Source: Collinsella sp. TF06-26
GTDB taxonomy: Bacteria; Actinomycetota; Coriobacteriia; Coriobacteriales; Coriobacteriaceae
Length of the DNA stretch: 64,000 bases
Assembly: GCF_002232035.1 (NCBI RefSeq)
Contig: NZ_NKXR01000010.1
Coordinates: 31,775 to 95,774, forward strand
Reading direction: 5' to 3'
How positions within the stretch are numbered: position 1 is the stretch's first letter; each line of letters begins with the position of its first letter. Position numbers and translations under genes: made by a program. The notes below the pieces were generated by a model that saw only the letters and a program-made list of their open reading frames with translations, had not been told where the DNA came from and did no database searches. Of this stretch, positions 44,765 through 53,710 are shown piece after piece.

Positions 44765-45682
44765 TTACAGAATCACGTGCTCGCACATCACGCTGTGCCC
44801 CATGCGTAGCAGCTCGTCGCGCGAACGCTCGACCGTGGACGGTGTGCTGTTCTCGATAACGGTCATAATGCCCGGTCGCGCGGCCGCGGCCCAAGCGGCA
44901 ATAGCCTCAAAATCAAAGTTTCCGCACGTACAGGCGCCGTGGCATACCAAACGAGAGCCCGAGCCATCACACCAGCCATCCTGGTCCTCGTTGTCTACGA
45001 TCTCGTAGTCCTTGGCATGCAGCACGCGAATCTTGCTGCCGCACAGGTGCAACATGCGCGACACCTGCTCGGAAGCCTCACCGACGATCGTGGGATGCAG
45101 TAGCGACACCGGATCGTAGATCACGCCGAGTGCGGTGCTCGAAACGCGCTCCAGAACCTCGCGGCAGCGCTCGGGCGTATTGACGATCTCATTCCAACCG
45201 GGCTCGATCAGAAGCTCGCCGCCCTCCTTTTCGGCCATCGAGCACACGCGTGCGAGTCCTTTGCAAAACGTATCGAGCGCAGCGGCCGAAAAACGGTCAT
45301 CGGCCATCTTGTTCTGCGCGTTAGGGCGCCCCGTCTCGGTCCCCACCGGACAGCCCCCAAGCCAGCGCGCGAACCTCAGGCACGCCTCGTACTCGGCATA
45401 GGTATCCACCAGTTGATTCTGATCGGGCGTTGCCAGGTTTTTATAGCAGCCGAGCACCGCCACCTGCACGCCGCTGGCGGCGAGCACCTCGCGCAGATGG
45501 TCGGCGAGTTCGTGCGTAAGGCCGGAACGGTTAATGCCAAAGGACTTGTAGAGTACTTTGCTCGGCAGCTGAATGCACGAGAAACCCAGTTTGCCCGCCA
45601 TGCGAATGCGCTCCTCGACCGTACCCTCGGGCAGGTCGTGCAGGCGCACGCCGACGCTCAGTGCTCCTTTTGACTGCGCCAT
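44765..45682 (-). CDS. Sugar phosphate isomerase/epimerase (xylose isomerase-like TIM barrel)
   Basis: 305 residues from the ATG with AAGGAGG 7 bases upstream; start and the stop of the GH105 gene are separated by only two bases. The AP-endonuclease-2/TIM-barrel family is seen in LGFSCIQLPSK, VLGCYKN, ELLIEPGW, GVIYDPVSLLHP, and VLHAKDYEI, where Glu, Asp and His would bind the metal. Its gene is tightly coupled to GH105, so a role in pectin sugars is likely, but the exact reaction is unknown. Confidence 0.8.
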   Translation of the reverse strand: MAQSKGALSVGVRLHDLPEGTVEERIRMAGKLGFSCIQLPSKVLYKSFGINRSGLTHELADHLREVLAASGVQVAVLGCYKNLATPDQNQLVDTYAEYEACLRFARWLGGCPVGTETGRPNAQNKMADDRFSAAALDTFCKGLARVCSMAEKEGGELLIEPGWNEIVNTPERCREVLERVSSTALGVIYDPVSLLHPTIVGEASEQVSRMLHLCGSKIRVLHAKDYEIVDNEDQDGWCDGSGSRLVCHGACTCGNFDFEAIAAWAAAARPGIMTVIENSTPSTVERSRDELLRMGHSVMCEHVIL

Positions 45683-45684
45683 GC

Positions 45685-46920
45685 CTAGACCTCCTTGCAC
45701 GCATTGATGCCCGGGGTGTATCCGCCAAACGGGTCTTCGATGGAGCACACACCCGAGGGGGCGAGCGGATCGCGCTTACCGGCCAACTTGTCATGATGCA
45801 TGGTCTCGATATAGGCGAGCACCAGCGGCGCCACGCCCTTCGCGTCGTTTTTGACGACGGGCTCGCTCATGTAGTAGCCAAACGTGCCCTCACGGTGCGC
45901 GGTGTTGCCAAGACCCGCCACCAGGCAGATGTTGTCGAGCGCCAGCTGTCCATCGCGCTCGGACAGGCACGTGTCGCAGATGCCGTCAAACGCACGGCGG
46001 CCGTACTGGTAGTAGCGCTCGCCCAGCACGCCCAGGCGCACGCCCTTCATGATGGCGTTGGCGAAGATGGCGCTGCCCGACTCCTCCAGATAGTTGGGGG
46101 CGATGTTGGGCAGGTTGATGACCTGGTGCCACATGCCGGTCTTCTCGTCCTGATACGGCAGCATGGCGTCGATCAGGTCGTGGAACATCTTGCGGATCTC
46201 GTCCTTCTCGGCCGACATCGAGGGCGGCATGAGCTCCCAGGTATCGATGAGCGCCATGGCAAACCAGCCCTCGGCGCGCAGCCAGAAGTTGGCCGAAAGG
46301 CCGGTGACGGGATCGCACCAGAACTGCTTGCGGCTCGCGTCGTAGGCGTGATAGTACAGGCCGTTGAGGGGGTTGCGCATCAAATCGTGCACCACTTGGA
46401 ACATATGGAAGCTATCCGAGCAGGCACGGCGGTTGTGGAAGCTCAGCTCGTACTGCATGTAGAACGGCTGCGCCATGTACATGCCGTCGAGCCAGATCTG
46501 GTTGGGGTAGACGGCCTTGTGCCAAAACACACCCTCTTTGGTACGCGGCTGGGTTTCGAGCTGACGATAGATGGTATCCATGGCGGCACGGTACTTGGGC
46601 TTGCCTACCAGGTCATAGAGTTTGTAGAGGGTCTTGCCTGCATTGACGTTATCGAGGTTGTACTCCTGGGGATTGTAATGCTTGATGGTGCCATCGTCCT
46701 GGACAAAGAAATCGATGTAGTCATCGGCAAAAGTCAGGTAGCGCTGCTCGCCGGTGATCTCGTACAGCTCGATGAGTGCCTTGATCATGCAGCCGTCAAT
46801 GTAATTCCAGGTGTTCTCCTTGCCGGCTCGAAGCTTTTCGATGTTCCAGGCCGGCGCCTGAGGCGTAGAGGTCTCGATCAACTGCTCGATATAACGGTCC
46901 AGAATCTGATTGCAACCCAT
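45685..46920 (-). CDS. GH105 unsaturated rhamnogalacturonyl/uronyl hydrolase
   Basis: 411 residues, no signal peptide, hence cytosolic. The fold is an (alpha/alpha)6 barrel. The catalytic Asp is at about 145 in YPNQIWLDGMYMAQPF, matching the YteR/YesR position. Other conserved parts are WNYIDGCMIKAL, LRAEGWFAMALID and MWHQVIN. The enzyme hydrates and removes the 4,5-unsaturated uronate left by polysaccharide lyases. It heads an operon with the isomerase and two flavoproteins. Its promoter region holds GntR-type operators. No polysaccharide lyase is in this window. Confidence 0.93.
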   Translation of the reverse strand: MGCNQILDRYIEQLIETSTPQAPAWNIEKLRAGKENTWNYIDGCMIKALIELYEITGEQRYLTFADDYIDFFVQDDGTIKHYNPQEYNLDNVNAGKTLYKLYDLVGKPKYRAAMDTIYRQLETQPRTKEGVFWHKAVYPNQIWLDGMYMAQPFYMQYELSFHNRRACSDSFHMFQVVHDLMRNPLNGLYYHAYDASRKQFWCDPVTGLSANFWLRAEGWFAMALIDTWELMPPSMSAEKDEIRKMFHDLIDAMLPYQDEKTGMWHQVINLPNIAPNYLEESGSAIFANAIMKGVRLGVLGERYYQYGRRAFDGICDTCLSERDGQLALDNICLVAGLGNTAHREGTFGYYMSEPVVKNDAKGVAPLVLAYIETMHHDKLAGKRDPLAPSGVCSIEDPFGGYTPGINACKEV

Positions 46921-46944
46921 TGCTGTCCCCTCTGACGTTATTGA

Positions 46945-47008
46945 TGGGTGAACGTTTCCCCTAGTGTAACGCGAACGGGGATTATAGGGTGAACGTTAAC
47001 CCTATAAT
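46945..47008 (-). promoter_or_regulatory. GntR-type operators upstream of the GH105 gene
   Basis: GGGTGAACGTTTCCC (46946-46960) and a 28-base near-perfect palindrome (46981-47008) with core GGGTGAACGTTAACCC and TATAAT at each end. The leftward TATAAT (46981-46986) is a suitable -10, so the operator overlaps the promoter. Confidence 0.75.
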
Positions 47009-47027
47009 CCCCGTGAACGGCAAACTT

Positions 47028-47696
47028 TTAACGGCAAACGGCGGTGAGGCCCGCAGCGATGCGATGCGCCAGGCGCTCATAGCCGGCAGGGCTGTAATGC
47101 AGACCGTCCGGCATGTAGAGCTCGCTGTGCTCCGGCAAAAACGGGCTGATGCCGCTTTGCGCATACAGGTCGATCACCGGCACCGAGTAGCGATCGCAGA
47201 CCTCCAGCATCGCGCGCACATAGGCGTCTTGCGTCAGGCCCAGATGGTTGGCCTCGTTGCTTGCCGGAATATCCTTCTCGTGTTTGCCGCTCGTCTTGCA
47301 CGGCGTCATAAACACCAGCTTTGCCTGAGGCGAGCGCGCCGTGATGGTGCGGATCAGGTAGTCGAGCGCACCGTAGAACTCGTGCACGTCCGTGCTGCCA
47401 AGCTCTCCCAGCGGCACGTTACGGCTAAAGTCGTTAACGCCGCCAAAGACGATGCAGATATCTGCCGTGTGATCGATGCCGTCCAAGCGCTCGACAAACG
47501 AATCGCCACGGTCGGCCTTAACGGCAATGCGTGAACCCTTGATACCAAAGTTCTCGACGGTGGCGCCGCCCAGCAGCGCACCCAGATGCGAAGTCCAGGA
47601 GATATCGTTGCCTCCCCCACCGCAGCCGTTATCGCCCCAGGTGGTCGAGTCGCCAAAGCAGCAGATGGTCGATTCGCTCAAGTTTTTCGTTTCCAT
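47028..47696 (-). CDS. SGNH/GDSL-type esterase, probable pectin deacetylase
   Basis: 222 residues with GAGGAGAAG before the start. The four SGNH blocks are visible: CFGDSTTWG (Ser), NFGIKGSRI (Gly), VFGGVNDF (Asn) and DGLHYSPAGY (Asp and His). No signal peptide is present, so it works in the cytosol on imported oligomers, perhaps removing acetyl groups. It lies between the CE8 fusion and the GH105 gene, all leftward. The exact ester is not known. Confidence 0.82.
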   Translation of the reverse strand: METKNLSESTICCFGDSTTWGDNGCGGGGNDISWTSHLGALLGGATVENFGIKGSRIAVKADRGDSFVERLDGIDHTADICIVFGGVNDFSRNVPLGELGSTDVHEFYGALDYLIRTITARSPQAKLVFMTPCKTSGKHEKDIPASNEANHLGLTQDAYVRAMLEVCDRYSVPVIDLYAQSGISPFLPEHSELYMPDGLHYSPAGYERLAHRIAAGLTAVCR

Positions 47697-47764
47697 ATTC
47701 TTCTCCTCACCCGCACATCGGCGGTCTTACAGGTACATACCGTTCATTCGCAACATCCGAGGGG

Positions 47765-49930
47765 CTATGCGTGGGCGCATTCCGCAACTTGCGAATCGAG
47801 CCATTCGATATCCTCGGCAAGATGCGCCACGCCCAGGTGGTGTCCACCCGGGCAGACCTCGTGCAGAAGGTTTTCGTCCTTGCCCAGCAGCGCGTAGGCG
47901 TCGCGAACGATATCGAGCTGCTCGTCTACGTTCGCAAGCCCGCGGGCGCCGTTGAGATGGTCTTTCTCGCAGCTCTGAACCAAGAGCGGCCGTGGCGCGA
48001 CAAGCGATGCAATGTCGCCCATGTCGAGCAGACGCCAGAGTCCAGGCGTGTAATTGCAGCTGCAATTGCCGTTGAGGTGCAGTAGCGAATCATCAACGCC
48101 GTACAGATAGCCCGAGACAAACGCCTTGCGCACGCGCGGGTCGAGCGCGGACAGGTACAACGTCATGTAACCGCCGCCCGAAAAACCAAAGCAGCCCAGG
48201 TCGTCCATGGCAATGTCACCGCGTGTCTCCAAGTAATCAATCAAGCGCATGTTGTCCCAGGCGTTGAGGCCCGCGACCGTAAGACCCAGCGGCTCGGCCA
48301 TACGTGCTTGATTCAGACACGTACCGCGCAGGTAGCTGTTCTCGTCGTCGCCCTGACCCTTCCAGTCACGACGGTATCCCCAACCACGCGCATCGGGGCA
48401 GACGGTCACATAACCCATGCGCGCCAAACGCAGACCGTAGTCGTAATTGAACTTACGCACGGCGTCGTCGACCGCCGGCACGCCCGCAACGCCGGCTATG
48501 CTTGCAGCACCCGCCCCCTGGTGACCATGCGGGCAGATATAGCAGCGCTTGAGTCCCCGCTCGTCAAGCTTGGGGCGGGACGGCTCCAACAGGTAAAACG
48601 GCATCCACACATCGTGCTCAACCTGCAACACCGCATGAGTACGCACGATGCTGCCGGCAACCCGCACGCGATTGAGCTCACGAATCTCAATCGGGGCGCG
48701 GTCCATAAGCGAAAGACCCAAAATATCGTGCAGACGAGTCCTGGTCGCAGCCTTCCATGCCTCAAAGTCTGTGGAAGTCTTGCCCGTAAATGCGGCCGAG
48801 CGCCCTTCGCGCTTCAGCTGGGCGCGCAGCGTAGGTTCGTCCTCGTAGTACGTCTCGATGTGCACGGTGCGGCCATTGGCGGATAGCCCGGCCGTCTCTA
48901 CCGCATCACCGTCGCCGCCCTCGGGATCCCAACCATCCGTGCCGGCAAGCACTCGGTCACGTGCATAGCGTTCGGAATCCTGACCGGTCAGGCAATGCGC
49001 CCACGGCACCCAAGCGGCAGTATCACCCGCCGGGCCAAACAGGGCACCGCCGGCATACAGGGTGCCGCCATGTGCCGCTGGCTTATTCCAATCCCACCAA
49101 CCCTCGAGTGAAATATGGGGGCCCAGCCAGCATTCGAGCAAAACGGTCTGGGCCCACTCGCGCCATGGACGACCCAGATAGACCGATCCGGGGGCAATGC
49201 CCTCATCGGCTGTAAACGAACAGCCATGAAACACAAATCCGTACGGCTCGCCCTGAGGCGTGGAGGCTGCCGTTACATACCCGTTGACACCCATATCGCG
49301 GTTGAGCGAGCGAATCTCACACCCCTCAAAGTAGGCACGCGCGCCGCCAAAGATAAAGTCGACATCGCCCTCGATCCGGCAACGTCGAAAATACTGCCGC
49401 CCCACGCGGCGCGGGGCGAACTGCTTGGGGCCTATAAAGCCGCCCGGCTTGGCCTCGCGCGGCGGCAGCGGCCCCAAAAAGAGCGTGTCCTGGTGTCCCT
49501 TAATGCAGCAGGCATCGACAACCAGGCGGTCACCATCGGCATACAGGGCAATCGCCTGGCCGACCTCGCGACCGTCACCGGCGTTGTTTTCGATTGTTAG
49601 GCCCGCAAGCGTCACGTCGTCGGCATCGACCAGCAGCGTGTACGTACGGAAGGTGCCGAGTCTTCCATCCTGGCCGCTACCATCTTCCGAAGGCATCTTG
49701 GCACCCAGGCCTCCCACGATACGCACGCTGTCGGCCGTCTCGCCCTCGAGCGTCACATGCGGACGACGAATTTCGACCTGCTCGCGATACTCGCCCGGCG
49801 CCACCAGCACACGCACCGGCACGGTCGTATCGGACACGCACCGCTCCGCCGCCTCGAGCGCCGCCGAAATGCTGCGATACGCGCCTTCGCGTTCGAGCGA
49901 TACCTCAAAGAGCTGCTCTTTACCACTCAT
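47765..49930 (-). CDS. Pectin methylesterase (CE8) fused to an alpha/beta-hydrolase esterase
   Basis: 721 residues, no signal peptide. Residues 10-320 are a CE8 beta-helix: GHQDTLF (Asp148), GDVDFIFGGARAYFEGC (Asp191) and YLGRPWREWA (Arg254, Trp256). A linker (about 330-390) leads to a second catalytic domain with GFSGGGYMTLYL (Ser584), CEKDH (Asp657) and GGHHLG (His697/698), an alpha/beta hydrolase resembling acetyl-xylan-esterase/dienelactone-hydrolase types. The fusion could remove methyl and acetyl esters together. The ribosome site is weak (GAAAG). It lies next to the GH28 gene. Confidence 0.87.
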   Translation of the reverse strand: MSGKEQLFEVSLEREGAYRSISAALEAAERCVSDTTVPVRVLVAPGEYREQVEIRRPHVTLEGETADSVRIVGGLGAKMPSEDGSGQDGRLGTFRTYTLLVDADDVTLAGLTIENNAGDGREVGQAIALYADGDRLVVDACCIKGHQDTLFLGPLPPREAKPGGFIGPKQFAPRRVGRQYFRRCRIEGDVDFIFGGARAYFEGCEIRSLNRDMGVNGYVTAASTPQGEPYGFVFHGCSFTADEGIAPGSVYLGRPWREWAQTVLLECWLGPHISLEGWWDWNKPAAHGGTLYAGGALFGPAGDTAAWVPWAHCLTGQDSERYARDRVLAGTDGWDPEGGDGDAVETAGLSANGRTVHIETYYEDEPTLRAQLKREGRSAAFTGKTSTDFEAWKAATRTRLHDILGLSLMDRAPIEIRELNRVRVAGSIVRTHAVLQVEHDVWMPFYLLEPSRPKLDERGLKRCYICPHGHQGAGAASIAGVAGVPAVDDAVRKFNYDYGLRLARMGYVTVCPDARGWGYRRDWKGQGDDENSYLRGTCLNQARMAEPLGLTVAGLNAWDNMRLIDYLETRGDIAMDDLGCFGFSGGGYMTLYLSALDPRVRKAFVSGYLYGVDDSLLHLNGNCSCNYTPGLWRLLDMGDIASLVAPRPLLVQSCEKDHLNGARGLANVDEQLDIVRDAYALLGKDENLLHEVCPGGHHLGVAHLAEDIEWLDSQVAECAHA

Positions 49931-50061
49931 CTGTCATTACGCTTTCTGTCACAGAACGCCCACCATGCAATGCCGGCACCTATAGATTGTGTGCGACAGC
50001 CGGGCAGACCCGACCGTCGCACGCCTCAACATGCCGTATTCACTTGTGCAGGAGCACTACC

Positions 50062-51657
50062 CTACGCGCGGATAACCTTGTCGACGTTTTGCAGCTGCAG
50101 CTCGTCGCCATCCTGACCCTCGATGCGCACGTTCTGCAGGTCGAGGACTTTCACGTTCTGCGCGATGATGCCCTGGCGCACCATGGGCTCCACGCCGCAG
50201 GCCATGGCCGGCACAAAGGGCTCGGCATCGGCGGCAAAGGTCACATGGACATCCTGGAACGTCAGGCGCGTCACCTTGCTCTCGGGAAGGCCCGTGATAT
50301 AGGCCGCGGCCGCATGGCAGTTGGTGGCCTCGATATCGCAAAACGTCGTGGCGCCAAAGCCGGGCGTACGGTCGTCGACGGGCAGCGCCTCGCGAGACTG
50401 CACGTAGTCGGTCTTGCCGTCCTTGTCGCAGAAGTAGAACGAGTTGACCACGAAGGGCGTGAGCACCTTATCCATGCGAATGTGCTCGAAGGTGATGCCC
50501 TCGTTGACGGCGTCCTTGCCGCGTCCGCGGCGTGTCTTGACGCGCAGGCCGCGGTCGGTGCGCTCAAAGAGGCACTTGCTCACGGTGAGGTCCTTGATGC
50601 CGCCGGCGGCCTCGGATCCCAGCACCACGGCGCCGTGGCCGTCGTGCATGTAGCAGTGCGAGATCAGCACGTCGTGCGTGGCGGGACGGAGCTCGGGTTC
50701 AATGCCCAGTTTGCCGCTCTTGATGGCGATGCAGTCGTCGCCCACCGAGAACTGACAGCCAAGGATGCGAACAAAACCGCAGCTCTCGGGATCGAAACCG
50801 TCGGTGTTGTGGGAGTTCTTGGGACCCTCGATGGACAGGCACAGGGCATCGACGTGCTCGCACAGAATGGGATGGATATTCCACGCCGGGCTGTTGCGCA
50901 CGGTAAAGCCGGCAAGACTCACGTTTTCGCACTCGGACAGGAAGATCATGCGCGGGCGGGCGATCTCGCGGCCCTCCTCGGGACGGAAGACGTTCTTAAA
51001 GTCCTTGTTCCACCAGTTGTCCTCGGCAAAATCGGTCTGGCCGTCGATGGCGCCGCGGCCATAGATGCACACGTCGTGCACGCTCAGGCCCGTAAAGGTC
51101 GAACAGTAGGTCGAGAAGCTCTCGCCCTCCCAACGGCCCAGGGGCAGCATATCGGTGCCGGCATACCCGGCGCCCTCGTCGCCCGTGACCGTGCCCGGAA
51201 TGTAGGCAAGCGCCGCGCGGTCGTGACGGGCCAGCAGCACCGCGCCCTCGGCAAGCTCGATGTTGATATTGCTCTTAAGGAAGAGGGACTTGATGCGGTA
51301 GTTGCCGGCGGGGATCAGCACGCGCCCGCCCTTGGGGCAGGCCATGATGGCAGCCTGAATGTTGGTGGTGTCATCGTGCTCGGCATCGCCCTTGGCTCCG
51401 CAGTCGCGAACGTTGATGGTAAAGGGCTCCGCCGGCGTGGTGACGCCTACGCTCAACTCGCGCTCGCCGCAGACAAAGCGGATCAGGTTGCGCTTGCCGG
51501 GGGTCAGGCCATCGACATAGGTCTCGACCGTATTCGTGGTACCGGCGGGCTCATCGTTGACAAAGATCTCCCACGTATCGGCACAGGTAAAGTAGCCGCC
51601 ATCGTCGAGCTCGATAACGGCCGCGCGGGCATTGCGCCAGATAACGTTCGTCTCCAT
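50062..51657 (-). CDS. GH28 polygalacturonase-like glycoside hydrolase
   Basis: 531 residues from the ATG with GGGAG 6-7 bases upstream. An N-terminal domain (1-75) of fibronectin type precedes the right-handed beta-helix. GH28 catalytic motifs are present: NTDGFDP, GDDCIAIKSG, DGHGAVVLGSE, and RGLRVKTRRGRG. No signal peptide is seen, so cytosolic cleavage of imported oligogalacturonides or exo-action is likely. It is the first of the leftward esterase/GH28 group. The gap to the transporter gene has a terminator. Confidence 0.92.
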   Translation of the reverse strand: METNVIWRNARAAVIELDDGGYFTCADTWEIFVNDEPAGTTNTVETYVDGLTPGKRNLIRFVCGERELSVGVTTPAEPFTINVRDCGAKGDAEHDDTTNIQAAIMACPKGGRVLIPAGNYRIKSLFLKSNINIELAEGAVLLARHDRAALAYIPGTVTGDEGAGYAGTDMLPLGRWEGESFSTYCSTFTGLSVHDVCIYGRGAIDGQTDFAEDNWWNKDFKNVFRPEEGREIARPRMIFLSECENVSLAGFTVRNSPAWNIHPILCEHVDALCLSIEGPKNSHNTDGFDPESCGFVRILGCQFSVGDDCIAIKSGKLGIEPELRPATHDVLISHCYMHDGHGAVVLGSEAAGGIKDLTVSKCLFERTDRGLRVKTRRGRGKDAVNEGITFEHIRMDKVLTPFVVNSFYFCDKDGKTDYVQSREALPVDDRTPGFGATTFCDIEATNCHAAAAYITGLPESKVTRLTFQDVHVTFAADAEPFVPAMACGVEPMVRQGIIAQNVKVLDLQNVRIEGQDGDELQLQNVDKVIRA

Positions 51658-51702
51658 GGGTCTCTCCCTCAAATGTAATCAGAAGTTCATACTACTCGTT
51701 TT

Positions 51703-51748
51703 TAAAAAAGGGCCGTACCCGCCGGTGGATCTCCGGTGGCACGGCCCT
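51703..51748 (-). terminator. Terminator of the GPH transporter gene
   Basis: AGGGCCGT and its complement, with an inner CCACCGG/CCGGCGG pairing, are followed by TTTTTT on the minus strand. It lies 24 bases after the distal stop at 51772 but nearly 200 after the amber codon at 51943, which supports the longer reading frame. Confidence 0.88.
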
Positions 51749-51771
51749 GTGGTTTGGACGATGCGCCTGCC

Positions 51772-53331
51772 CTACTCGGCGGGAATTACGCTGCCGTCCT
51801 GGAAGCCAACATTGTTGTGGGCAAAGCAGTCCTCGTACTTAAAGCCGGAGAGCTCCTCGCAAAGCGCCTTGACCTCGGGCTTGACGTCGGCCATCTTGCC
51901 ACCCTCCTTGACACGGTGGATCTCGTCGCAAAGGATGTCACACTACTCCTTGTCAATCTTGATGCCGCGGGCAAGGACGGCCGCGAGCAGGAAGAAGCCG
52001 GCGCAGCCGATGAGCATGTAGCCGCAGATGTACAGAGGCACGGTGGCGGGCTGGGTCACGGCGTCGCTGTTGCCGGCGGTCTGAATGAAACCGGAGGCAG
52101 CAAGGACGATAGCCCATACGTTGACGGCAACAGCCTGGGCGATCTGCTGGCAGAGCTGCTGTGCGGAGCTGTAGATGCCCTCGCGACGACGCAGGGTGAT
52201 GAGCTCATCGACATCGGGGATGTAGTTGAGCAGAACATCGGGCAGATACTGGAAGCCAACGTAGAAGAACTTCCAGATGGCGAAGATGATGGGGTAAGCG
52301 ATCATGGCGATGGCGACCGTGGAGGTGCCGTTGATCTGACCAAAGGCGAAGTAGTTGTAGGCGATGATGCACGCGGCGCAACCGACGTTTGCCAGGTACC
52401 AAGACTTGTGGAAGCCCTTCTTGGCCATGAGGGCAACCCAGACGGCGGTGCAGACGATAGCGACGACCTTGCCGGGCATCTCCATCACGGACTCGTAGGA
52501 CTTAGGAATCTGCAGGCAGTAGACGATGAAGAAGGACAGGCAGGCAGACCAGCAGGCGGCAGCGAGCTTCGTGGAGACCTGTGCATACAGGACCTTGCGG
52601 AAGGACTTGTTGCGGAACGTGGAGATAACGTCGATGAAGAACTTCTTGATGCCCTCGCCGACGCTCTCGATCTTCTCCTGAGCGACCTCCTCGGGGGTGT
52701 GCTCCCACGTGGACAGGTACACGCAGAGCAGCGAGATTGCCATGACCGAAGCGTTAATCGTAGCGATGATGAAATAGCTGAACGGGTTGGTCTCTCCGAA
52801 GGTGCCAAAGCCAAAGCCGACGAGTGCTGCCATCAGGAAGCCGGCGGCGTTGCCAAAGAGGTGCTTGTAGCCAGTGAGGTACGTACGCTCCTTGAAGTCA
52901 TCGGTCATCTCGATGGTAAGCGGCGACAGGTTGGCGGTGCAGAACGTGTACGCGACGTTGTAGATCAGGTACAACACAAAGTAGTACGGGAAACCAAACG
53001 GCGTAGCCACAAAGATGAGCGGCTCGGCGACCATCATCGGGATAGCCAGCAAGATCCAGAAACGGCGGCGGCCAAAGATGCGGCCGATCTTGGTAGCGTA
53101 GAAGTTATCGGCCACAAAGCCCATGAGCGGGCACAGAATGGCGTTGAGATAGATGGCGAACGAGCTGATCAGCGCAGCCTCGCCTGCGGACAGACCGCAC
53201 TCCGTGGACAGGAACAGCACCATGTAGCTGTGCGTAAAGCTCAGGGCACCGGAGTTGAGCATGCCGCCCATACCAAAGCCCAAGCGCGTCCAGAATGTGA
53301 TCTTGCGCTTTTTACCGATCTTGTTAGTCAT
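51772..53331 (-). CDS. GPH-family (MelB-like) sugar:cation symporter with in-frame amber codon
   Basis: 462 residues to the TAG at 51943-51945, then 56 more in the same frame to a TAG at 51772-51774. The start at 53331 has GGGAG 4-5 bases upstream. About 12 helices are seen, with LGFGMGGMLNSGALSFTHSY and GRIFGRRRFWILLAIP typical of the GPH family that imports uronides and oligosaccharides (UidB, YicJ, TogT). The distal part (CDILCDEIHRVKEGGKMADV...) is a charged cytosolic tail that reads like coding sequence, so the amber codon is probably a nonsense change or a read-through site. GntR-type operators lie in its promoter. Confidence 0.85.
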
Positions 53332-53412
53332 CGAGCTCCCTCTCTTTTCTCGATTGTCTTGTAACAAGACATTGGAGTCCATACCGATGTCTGTCTGCAT
53401 ATCGCCCACTCG

Positions 53413-53470
53413 TAGGGTGAACGTTTAGCTAGATTATGCGCGATTGCGTATGATAGGTGAACGTTCACTT
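53413..53470 (-). promoter_or_regulatory. Promoter of the GPH transporter with two GntR-type operators
   Basis: On the minus strand TTCACC (53456-53461), 17 bases, CATAAT (53433-53438). The -35 lies in GTGAACGTTCAC (53457-53468), and AGGGTGAACGTTTAGCT (53414-53430) follows the -10. This is a clear repressor layout. Confidence 0.75.
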
Positions 53471-53572
53471 GTATATTATCCTTGAACGGTCGTTTTTTGC
53501 CGTTAAACGGACATCTGACTTGAAAAAAATCACGATTACATGGGTATTGAGTGGGTTTAAATTTGAGGTCGA

Positions 53573-53590
53573 TTAGGTGAACGTTTATTG
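53573..53590. promoter_or_regulatory. Distal GntR-type operator site
   Basis: TTAGGTGAACGTTTATTG, an imperfect match to AGGTGAACGTTCACCT. It lies about 110 bases upstream of the promoter, between it and the uxaA terminator. Looping is possible. Confidence 0.55.
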
Positions 53591-53640
53591 TTTTCGCCGC
53601 TCCCGTACCCTCAGAAAGACACGCCCGAACAGACAGAACA

Positions 53641-53680
53641 AACATGGCCCCGCCGGGAACACTCCCGACGGGGCCATGGT
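53641..53680 (-). terminator. Terminator of the uxaCBA operon
   Basis: ATGGCCCCG(T)CGGGAG and complement with a short loop; TTTGTTCTG follows on the minus strand, 31 bases after the uxaA stop. Confidence 0.82.
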
Positions 53681-53710
53681 CAATAGCGCCCTATGCGAAC
53701 CCATTTACCG

